The notes under the pieces: generated by a model
Databases searched by the model: none
Told to the model about the DNA's origin: nothing
The model's input: only the letters and a program-made list of their open reading frames with translations
Shown: positions 57,632 through 64,000 of the stretch, one piece after another
Position numbering within the stretch: position 1 is the first letter of the stretch
Layout of the letters: the number at the start of each line of letters is the position of its first letter
Made by a program: the position numbers and the translations under genes
NCBI RefSeq assembly: GCF_018139695.1
Contig: NZ_JAGSOG010000004.1
Location: 1 to 64,000, forward strand
DNA: 64,000 nucleotides
Source of the DNA: Actinospica durhamensis
Lineage (GTDB): Bacteria; Actinomycetota; Actinomycetes; Streptomycetales; Catenulisporaceae
Reading direction: 5' to 3'

Positions 57632-59016
57632 CCCTTGAACAGCAGGTTCCGAGCACGGGTGACGCAGGGGCCAGCCGTCCGCTTTCGGCCAGCGAGGAAT
57701 TCCTCTACGCCTTCGACCGTGGCGATGATGTCGGCGTCTTCGGCCCGAGGATGATCATCTCCGCCGGTTGGCGTGTTCACGGGCAATTGGACATGACGAT
57801 CGTGCAGCTCGCGCTGGACGATGTCGTCGCTCGGCATGAGGCGCTGCGTACCACCATCATCAGGGACACCGACGTCCCTTATGCCCGCATCAGCCCGCCG
57901 AGCCCGGTGTCCTTCACGGTCCTCGACCTTCCGTCGTCAGCCGGGCCGGCCGACCGCGAGCGCCTGGCGCACGAATTCCACAACGAGGTCGACCGGACCG
58001 CCAGGCTCGCCGCCACGGAAACGCCGTTGCTGCAGGTCGCGCTGGGACGATTCGACGACGATGATGCCGTGCTCGTGCTGGCCGCCAATCACGTGGTCAG
58101 TGACGGCTGGTCGATGCAGGTGATGATGCGCGACTTCGCCATCTGCTATGCGACCCGGCGCGGGCTGCCCGCACCCGAGCTGCCGGTCATGCGCCAGTAC
58201 GGCGAGTACGCCGACTGGCAGCGGCAGGCCGGCCGCGGCGAACACGCGGCGATCGCGCGCGAGTACTGGCGGGCCAAGCTGGCGGGCGGGCATATCATCA
58301 CCCTCCCCAGCGACCGGCCTGGGCGCCCGGGCGTCCCGCCGGTCTATTCGGTGTACCGGTTCCCGATCGACCGGGAGCTGGCCGACGGCGCCGCCTCACT
58401 GGCCAAGTCGCTCAACAGCTCGCCGTTCATGATTTTCTATACCTGTTTCACCTTGTTCCTGTACCGCAGGACGAACGAGCGTGACATCCTCTCGCCGATC
58501 ATCACGTCCGGGCGTACAGAGCCCGGTTTCGACCACACGGTGGGAGTGCTGTTCAACTTCCTGCCGATCCGGACCGACCTGTCGGGCTGTGTGACCTTCA
58601 CCGACCTGGTGAACCGGAACCGGGCCGCGTTGCTCGAGGCGTACTCCTACGAGCTGCCGTTCAACGAGATCATCGCCCAGGCCGACGTGGAAATGATGCG
58701 TGGCCCGACCAGGAGTGAGCACAGCGTCGTCACCACGTTCCAGGTTTCCCAGTTCCCGCCGGAATCGGAGGCGGAGGGCATCGGCGATATCCGCTATACG
58801 GCGCTCCGTCGAAGCCTGATCTCCTCGCTCGACACCTCGGAGATCCCGGACGGCGTCCTGTGGGACTTCGACCTCGACGAGGCCGGGGACGTGGCGGGGC
58901 TCGTGAAGTTCAACAGCCTTGAAATCGATCAGTCGACCATCGTCGCGATGGTCGACGAGTACCGGGAGTTGCTGCACGCCTCGCTCACGGCCCCGGATTC
59001 GGCATTGCCGCATTAG
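57628..59016 (+). CDS. Free-standing condensation domain with NHVVSDG motif
   Basis: A 462-residue single C domain, the second in the cluster. The active-site motif reads Asn154-His155-VVSDG, i.e. the first His of HHxxxDG is Asn while the catalytic second His is kept. HTVGVLFNFLPIRTDL follows. It may condense, release or cyclise the peptide in the absence of a thioesterase; that role is inference. Translationally coupled to the LLM enzyme (ATGA at 57628). Last gene of the operon. Confidence 0.87.
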   Translation: MTLEQQVPSTGDAGASRPLSASEEFLYAFDRGDDVGVFGPRMIISAGWRVHGQLDMTIVQLALDDVVARHEALRTTIIRDTDVPYARISPPSPVSFTVLDLPSSAGPADRERLAHEFHNEVDRTARLAATETPLLQVALGRFDDDDAVLVLAANHVVSDGWSMQVMMRDFAICYATRRGLPAPELPVMRQYGEYADWQRQAGRGEHAAIAREYWRAKLAGGHIITLPSDRPGRPGVPPVYSVYRFPIDRELADGAASLAKSLNSSPFMIFYTCFTLFLYRRTNERDILSPIITSGRTEPGFDHTVGVLFNFLPIRTDLSGCVTFTDLVNRNRAALLEAYSYELPFNEIIAQADVEMMRGPTRSEHSVVTTFQVSQFPPESEAEGIGDIRYTALRRSLISSLDTSEIPDGVLWDFDLDEAGDVAGLVKFNSLEIDQSTIVAMVDEYRELLHASLTAPDSALPH

Positions 59017-59234
59017 GAATGCGGTCAGTCAGACGGAAAGGACGGCCGGCCGACGGCGTGGGACCACGTCGGCCGGCCATCGTCGTCCACTGAGGCGGGT
59101 GAGGCGTTCGGCGGCCTGAGATGGCGGCCGTTGTCAGCAGCACTCGGCCGACACAGCGGATCCGGGTATGTCGTCATTACGCGTCGGCCCGTGACACGCT
59201 AATTTGGGTATCCCAAGCAGCAGAGGAGATGCCC

Positions 59235-59816
59235 ATGGGCTCGGTGGTCATGTACGGCTCGGTGTCAGTGGACGGTTTCGTGGCGGACGAGAAGGACCAG
59301 CCCGGACCGCTGTTCGATTGGTTGACGTCCGGTGACGTCCCGTTGGACGAGAGCGGCGAGCTGAAGGTATCGCAGGAGTCGTATGACCACACCCGGTCGT
59401 ATTGGAATTCGATCGGGGTGACCGTGGTCGGCCGTCACGTCTTCGACATGACGGACGGCTGGGATGGGACGCCTCCGAGTGGGATCGAGCATGTGGTGGT
59501 CGTGACACACCGGCCGCAGCCGGAGGGTTGGGACCCTGAGGCGCCGTTCCATTTCGTCGAGGGCGTCGAGGCGGCCCTGGCCAAGGCACAGGAGCTTGCG
59601 GGCGACCGTATCGTCGAGGTCGCGGCCGGTGAAGTCGGTGGGCAGGTGCTTGCCGCGGGTCTGGTCGACGAAGTGCGTATGGATGTCGTACCCGTGGTGT
59701 TCGGGTCCGGCAAGCGCTTTTTCGGATTGGTCGACGTGCAGCACCTGTTGGAGGACCCTGAAGTGACGATCCAGGGCAACCGGGTCCTTCACCTGCGTTA
59801 TCGGGTGCGTCGTTGA
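59235..59816 (+). CDS. Dihydrofolate reductase-like (RibD C-terminal domain) protein
   Basis: A 193-residue RibD-C/DHFR-like protein (VVMYGSVSVDGFVADE; GVTVVGRHVFDMTDGWDG; MDVVPVVFGSGKRFF). It is a different paralogue from the one at 14124. The ATG at 59235 is chosen because GAGGAG lies 7 bases upstream; the ATG at 59229 would overlap it. Probably not part of the NRPS pathway. Confidence 0.85.
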   Translation: MGSVVMYGSVSVDGFVADEKDQPGPLFDWLTSGDVPLDESGELKVSQESYDHTRSYWNSIGVTVVGRHVFDMTDGWDGTPPSGIEHVVVVTHRPQPEGWDPEAPFHFVEGVEAALAKAQELAGDRIVEVAAGEVGGQVLAAGLVDEVRMDVVPVVFGSGKRFFGLVDVQHLLEDPEVTIQGNRVLHLRYRVRR

Positions 59817-60000
59817 CCGATCCGAGCGCGTGCGCGAGGAAGTCTCCCGTGGATGACGATGCAAGATCGTGCCTCCGGCTGCGTGTGCACAGGCCGGAGG
59901 CCATTGCGCGGGGCCGCCGCGCGGCGGGACGCGGCCGGCCTCGCAAGCGCAGGTGACAAACCCGGCGACGGCGAACGGTGCTCTCGAGATACTGGTCGCC

Positions 60001-60765
60001 ATGGATGAGGTCGAGGTCGTCGTCGCCCATTCCGAGCGAGCGACTCTGCGCGTCGGCGATGTGTTCCTGAAGGTGGACGCCGACCAGGCGCGCCTGGACG
60101 TCGAGGTCGAGGCGATGGCCCTGGCGCCGGTCCCGACGCCGGAGGTTTTGTGGCGCAAGCCTCCTGCGCTCGCGCTCGCCGCGCTCCCGGGGACGGCGCT
60201 CGGCCGCTTGGGCGAGCCGTCGAGCGCGTCGCCGGCGGTGTGGGCCGCGGCGGGTGCTGCCATCCGGAGGTTGCACGATGCACCGTTGCCGCCCTGGCCC
60301 GGCCATGGCCTCCAGGAGTTGGCATCAGGCCTGGACGGCGAGTGCGAGTGGCTCCTGACGAACGGCGTCCTACCCGCCGACCTGATCGCCCGCAACCGCA
60401 AGGTCGCCGAGGCCGCGCTGCGGCCGTGGACTCCGGTGTTCGCGCACGGCGACCTGCAGATCACCCACGTGTTCGTCGACGGTGACGAGATCACCGGCAT
60501 CATCGACTGGTCCGAGGCGGGTCCGGGTGATGCCCTGTTCGACCTCGCCATCTTGACGCTCGGACACGAGGAGCATCTCGGCGACGTCGTCGCCGGCTAC
60601 GGCATGGATGTCGACCTCGACGTGATCCGCGGGTGGTGGTCGCTGCGAAGCCTGCTGGCGGCCCGCTGGCTGATCGAGCACGGCTTCGACCCGTCCGCGC
60701 CGGGCTGCGAGTTCGACGTGCTCAGATCCGCCGCGAGGCTGTACGGACCCGACGGCCACGAGTAG
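60001..60765 (+). CDS. Aminoglycoside phosphotransferase-family kinase
   Basis: A 254-residue APH-type small-molecule kinase. The catalytic loop is FAHGDLQITHVF (HGDLxxxH, with His in place of the usual Asn) and the metal motif is GIIDWSEAG. The N-lobe is short. It could phosphorylate the cluster's amino sugar as self-protection or be a housekeeping kinase; neither is shown by the sequence. Confidence 0.82.
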   Translation: MDEVEVVVAHSERATLRVGDVFLKVDADQARLDVEVEAMALAPVPTPEVLWRKPPALALAALPGTALGRLGEPSSASPAVWAAAGAAIRRLHDAPLPPWPGHGLQELASGLDGECEWLLTNGVLPADLIARNRKVAEAALRPWTPVFAHGDLQITHVFVDGDEITGIIDWSEAGPGDALFDLAILTLGHEEHLGDVVAGYGMDVDLDVIRGWWSLRSLLAARWLIEHGFDPSAPGCEFDVLRSAARLYGPDGHE

Positions 60766-60844
60766 TCCCCAGGGCTTCCCACGGGGTGTGTGGCGCAGTC
60801 GCCGCCGGCAGATGATCGGACGGACCCACTCTTGTCGGGAGTCC

Positions 60845-61837
60845 TCAAGCACCACTGTCGGGGAGGGCGAGCCACCAGGGATTGTCGCGGGCCCAGGCGA
60901 TGGTCTGGGCGAGCCCGTCCTTGAGGGTGGTGGTGGGGTTCCAGCGCAGCAGCGTGCGGGCTTTGGTGTTGTCCGGGATGCGGCGGTTGAGGTCCTCGTA
61001 GGCCTGCCCGAGGGTGGCCTGGGTGTCGACATAGCTGATCGGCGCGCTGGGAGGCCCGGCCAGCTCGGAGATGAGCCTGATGGTGTCGCCGACGGTGGTT
61101 TCGGTCATGCTTCCGACATTGAACGCCTCACCGATGGCGGCGGGGTGGTCGGCGGCGAGCAGGGTCGCGCCGACGGCGTCCTGGACGTACGTGAAGCTTC
61201 GAGTCTGATCGCCCGTGTCGTAGACGACCAGCGGGCGCCCGTTGAGTGCCCGATGGACCGAGCGGCTGACGATGAAGCCCGGGCGTTGACCGCCGCCGTA
61301 GACGTTGAAGTAACGAACAATGGTCGCCTGTAAGCGGCGTTGTCGCACGAACCCGAAGGTGAGGTGCTCGGCGAGGGCCTTGCTGGAGGAATAGGCCCAG
61401 CGGTCCGCGGCGGTGGAGCCCAGGACTCGGTCGTCGTCCTCGCGCCAGGGCACGGACGGGTTCTTGCCGAACACCTCGCTGGTGCTGGCGATCACGACCT
61501 TGGCGCCGACCCCGCTGGCCAGGTCGAGCACGTTGCGGGTTCCCATGAGGTTGACGTCGATGACTTCCAGCGGCCGCGCAAGGTACTGGTCGACGCCGAC
61601 CATGGCGGCAAGATGGAACACCACGTCCACCCCGTCGGTGACGGCGCGCCGCAGCGCGGCGGTGTCCAGGACGTCGCCCTCGAGGTAGCGGGCATGCTGA
61701 CGGGCGAGCTTCTGGTGCGGCGGCGGCGGCGTCCGGTCGAGGATGGTCACCTCGTCGCCCCGGGAAATCAGCCGCTCCACAAGGTGACCGCCGATGAAGC
61801 CGCAGCCACCGGTGACCACGACGCGGGACGCGCTCAT
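60845..61837 (-). CDS. NDP-sugar epimerase/decarboxylase (ArnA/UXS-like SDR)
   Basis: A 330-residue extended SDR. TGGCGFIGGHL is the NAD site, STSEVFGK contains the catalytic Ser/Thr, Tyr149-SSS-Lys153 is the YxxxK pair (in DRWAYSSSKALAEH), and YFNVYGGGQRPGF and RSFTYVQDAV complete the sugar-binding region. The STSEVFG...RWxYSxSK pattern resembles UDP-glucuronate decarboxylases such as UXS/ArnA, so it may convert UDP-GlcA to UDP-4-keto-xylose or UDP-xylose. It starts in the last codons of the upstream dehydrogenase (ATGA, 61834-61837). A 4-epimerase is the alternative. Confidence 0.85.
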   Translation of the reverse strand: MSASRVVVTGGCGFIGGHLVERLISRGDEVTILDRTPPPPHQKLARQHARYLEGDVLDTAALRRAVTDGVDVVFHLAAMVGVDQYLARPLEVIDVNLMGTRNVLDLASGVGAKVVIASTSEVFGKNPSVPWREDDDRVLGSTAADRWAYSSSKALAEHLTFGFVRQRRLQATIVRYFNVYGGGQRPGFIVSRSVHRALNGRPLVVYDTGDQTRSFTYVQDAVGATLLAADHPAAIGEAFNVGSMTETTVGDTIRLISELAGPPSAPISYVDTQATLGQAYEDLNRRIPDNTKARTLLRWNPTTTLKDGLAQTIAWARDNPWWLALPDSGA

Positions 61838-63243
61838 CGCCCGACCCCCCGATAGTGGTAGCCCAGCGCCCGCAGCGAGGCGATCGTCTCACGGGAGTAG
61901 TACGCCCGGCCGTCCAGGATCAGACATCCCGGCGCCACCGGGAGCGCTGCGAAATCGAGATCCTCGAACTCCCGGTGCAACGCCAGTACCGCGATACAGT
62001 CTGCCCCCGCCACCGCATCGTGCAGGCTCGCCGCCTGCGCCCGGCCGAACAGCCTGCGCGCTTCGTCCGTGTCCACCAGCGGGTCGTAGATGCTCACCTC
62101 GGCGCACGCGCCTGCCAGGGACGCCACCGCCTCCACGGTCGGTGTGGCCCGCAGGTCCCCGGTGTTGTTCTTGAACGCCAGCCCCAGCACGGCCACCTTC
62201 GACGTGGCAGGGTCCTTACCGAGCTTGGTGAGCTCATCGATGGCCAGCTGCGCGGTGTACTCCGGCATGCTGGCATTCACCCGCCTGCCCGCCGGCGCGG
62301 TCAGGATCTCCAGACCCCGCTCCCGCGCCGAGTGCCACACCATCCACGGATCCTTGGTCAGACACGACCCACCGACACCCACGCTCGGCAACAGGATGTT
62401 CACCTGGCCTTTTCCCTTGGGGATCGAGTTCGCGGCGGTAATCACGTCCAGCACATCCACATCGAACAGCGCCGAGTACTTGGCCAGCTCGTTACCCAAC
62501 GCGATGTTCAGATCAATCCACCAATTGTCGGCCAACTTCACAATCTCCGCGGCCTCCAACGAGTCCATCACCATGACCTCGACCCCTAGCGATGAACGCC
62601 AGAACTCCGCCGTATCCTGCGTACTGTCGTCATTCAAACCGCCGACGACGATCGGGAACGACCGCAACTCCGCCAAGGCCGCGCCCTCCGCCAACCGTTC
62701 CGGAGTGAACGCCAGGCCGAAATCGACCCCGCCGATCAGCCCGCTGTCTTGTAACAACGGCAGCACCAGACCGCGAGTGGTCCCCGGCGGCACGGTGCTC
62801 TTCAACACCAGCAACTGGCCCGGACGAATATGGCTGCTCAACTCCAGACATGCACCGCGCAGCTGTTCCTCGGCGAGCGAACCATCCTCGAGGACAGGCG
62901 TGCCCACCGTGATGAGCACGACATCGACATCCCTCACCAGCGCATAGTCGGTCGTCGCCCGCAACCGGCCGGCAGCCACTGCGCCGGCCATCAATTCGGC
63001 GAGCCCTTCCTCCTCGAGCCGACAGTGGCCGGCGTTGATCTCCTCGACAAGGCGCGGGTTCGCGTCCACGCCGACCACATCCAGGCCACGAGCAGCCAAT
63101 GTCGCGGCGACACACGAACCGACGTAGCCCAGGCCGATGACCGCTACCCGGAGATCTTCGCCATCGTGTGGAAGGGGAATTCGCGCTCCACTCCCGCCAG
63201 GTACCACTCCGCGATCTCCAATCCTCATACCGATGGGGATCAT
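61834..63243 (-). CDS. Nucleotide-sugar 6-dehydrogenase (UDP-glucose type)
   Basis: A 469-residue UDP-sugar dehydrogenase. GLGYVG (about residues 37-42) binds NAD, TVPPGTT is the linker, and the catalytic cysteine is Cys294 in GVGGSCLTKDPW, followed by a C-terminal UDP-binding domain (LGLAFKNNTGDLR). The substrate loop reads FTPERLAEG instead of the NPEFLREG common in UDP-glucose dehydrogenases, so a HexNAc substrate is possible. The start at 63243 is preferred over 63228; neither has an ideal RBS. It oxidises C6 to the uronate for the downstream epimerase/decarboxylase. Confidence 0.88.
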   Translation of the reverse strand: MIPIGMRIGDRGVVPGGSGARIPLPHDGEDLRVAVIGLGYVGSCVAATLAARGLDVVGVDANPRLVEEINAGHCRLEEEGLAELMAGAVAAGRLRATTDYALVRDVDVVLITVGTPVLEDGSLAEEQLRGACLELSSHIRPGQLLVLKSTVPPGTTRGLVLPLLQDSGLIGGVDFGLAFTPERLAEGAALAELRSFPIVVGGLNDDSTQDTAEFWRSSLGVEVMVMDSLEAAEIVKLADNWWIDLNIALGNELAKYSALFDVDVLDVITAANSIPKGKGQVNILLPSVGVGGSCLTKDPWMVWHSARERGLEILTAPAGRRVNASMPEYTAQLAIDELTKLGKDPATSKVAVLGLAFKNNTGDLRATPTVEAVASLAGACAEVSIYDPLVDTDEARRLFGRAQAASLHDAVAGADCIAVLALHREFEDLDFAALPVAPGCLILDGRAYYSRETIASLRALGYHYRGVGR

Positions 63244-63249
63244 CTCCTC

Positions 63250-63661
63250 GGTCTCGACCCGGAACAGGCCTCTGATATGTGATGGAAGCGGAGCCGAACG
63301 GCCATTCTCAAGAATCGGCCTCGACGCCCCGTGGCTTGGCGAAGTTGAACCGTTGCGCGAGCTGGTTCGAAGCCGAACCGCGTCCACGCCACCTTCTTCC
63401 TGGCATCGTCACAGTTGATGGGGCGGCGCCGCATCTCCTGGGTTGCCTGACGGAAAAGCGATCGCATCCCCGTCCGGACACGGCAATCCACGAGATGTCG
63501 CGCCGGCCCGAACGACGGATAATTCGACTGCGGAGCGGAGGCAATTGTTCGGCTGTGATGACGAGGCGAAACGAAACAACGTCAAGAAGGTGTTGCATTG
63601 TTACCCGCCCTCGAACGGCGGCCCCTGCAGTAGTGACGCCCAGGTTAGGCGGGAATTTCTC
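63250..63661. other. Divergent promoter region, no gene seen
   Basis: About 410 bases between the minus-strand sugar dehydrogenase operon and the plus-strand C-methyltransferase. No supported gene is seen; third-position bias is absent in all frames. It presumably holds both promoters. Confidence 0.5.
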
Positions 63662-64000
63662 ATGTATATCAATTGTCGGGTATGTGGCGGCAACGTCCAG
63701 GAGTTCGTCGACCTGGGACGTCAAACCATGGCCAACGGCTTCCTGCGGCCAGAAGATGTCGAGCGCGAGTACTTCTTCCGGCTCGCGGTGGGCATGTGCG
63801 AGTTGTGCACCATGGTTCAATTGCTCGAGGAAGTCCCCCAGCACCTCCGATACCACGACGCGTACCGGTATCACGCGTCCGGCTCGGAAAGCCACCGGAA
63901 GCACTTCGCGCAGAACGCGCGCCGCTTCATGGAGTCCGAGCTGACCGGCCCGGATCCCTTCATCGTGGAGATCGGGTGCAACGACGGCGTGATGCTTTCG
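63662..64000 (+). CDS. Sugar C-methyltransferase, N-terminal part (cut by window edge)
   Basis: The first 113 codons of a TylCIII/EvaC-type NDP-sugar C-methyltransferase. Residues 5-8 (CRVC) and a second pair CELC near residue 47 form the zinc-binding N-domain, FVDLGRQTMANGFLRPEDV is the family pattern, and FIVEIGCNDGVMLS at the edge is the SAM motif. These enzymes add a methyl branch to C3 of a 4-keto sugar. RBS GCGGGAA. The gene continues beyond the window, so a branched methylated sugar is likely. Confidence 0.85.
   Translation, partial: MYINCRVCGGNVQEFVDLGRQTMANGFLRPEDVEREYFFRLAVGMCELCTMVQLLEEVPQHLRYHDAYRYHASGSESHRKHFAQNARRFMESELTGPDPFIVEIGCNDGVMLS

Overview
The window is high-GC DNA (codon third positions almost always G or C) with Shine-Dalgarno-led genes, frequent GTG/TTG starts, 4-bp ATGA overlaps and a rare TTA codon. 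Together with PadR, GntR, mycolate-free actinomycete-type enzymes and modular NRPS genes, this points to a filamentous actinomycete (Streptomyces or a related genus; the genus cannot be settled from the sequence). No rRNA, tRNA or CRISPR array was recognised.

Region 1 (1-14.9 kb) is a mixed chromosomal neighbourhood: a zinc-ribbon hypothetical protein, a frameshifted acetyltransferase, an alpha/beta hydrolase facing a PadR repressor across a perfect 13-bp palindrome, a ygiB/ygiC-like pair, an epimerase, a frameshifted hydrolase, a flippase-like membrane protein, a GlsB-like protein, a GntR/ABC operon, then a 4-hydroxymandelate synthase-like dioxygenase, a methyltransferase and a dihydrofolate-reductase-like protein. 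Three genes in the first 8.6 kb show apparent frame disruptions.

Region 2 (14.9-24.5 kb) holds a peptide-modification-like locus: a LanB-type protein that stops before the usual elimination domain, as in the aminoacyl-tRNA-dependent PEARL enzymes, and a cobalamin-dependent radical SAM enzyme, with an acetyltransferase, an epoxide hydrolase and a GMC oxidoreductase nearby. No precursor peptide could be identified. The gap before the radical SAM gene contains seven copies of one heptamer.

Region 3 (25-59 kb) is a glycosylated non-ribosomal peptide cluster. It starts with sugar genes (two methyltransferases, a GT1 glycosyltransferase, a DegT-type sugar aminotransferase), is interrupted by an acetyltransferase, IS debris and a lower-GC scar (30-33.5 kb), and resumes with an AraC-type regulator. 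It then has a carrier protein fused to a decayed adenylation subdomain, an aminotransferase, an SDR, and a divergent operon of acetaldehyde dehydrogenase, 4-hydroxy-2-oxoacid aldolase, KASIII and ACP that could build an unusual hydroxy amino acid. A long operon (40.9-50.0 kb) encodes a free condensation domain, a solute-binding-protein-like protein without a signal peptide, an A-PCP didomain with a hydroxyphenylglycine-like pocket, an HpaB-type hydroxylase, two O-methyltransferases and a group-D flavin monooxygenase. A second operon (51.3-59.0 kb) has MbtH, an A-PCP-C-A-PCP synthetase, a luciferase-like monooxygenase and another free condensation domain. No thioesterase is present in the window.

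Region 4 (59.2-64 kb) has two peripheral genes, then a nucleotide-sugar dehydrogenase and an ArnA/UXS-like epimerase-decarboxylase and, divergently, the start of a sugar C-methyltransferase. With the aminotransferase, methyltransferase and glycosyltransferase at 25-30 kb these suggest a methylated aminopentose or related sugar attached to the peptide. The cluster probably continues past the right edge.
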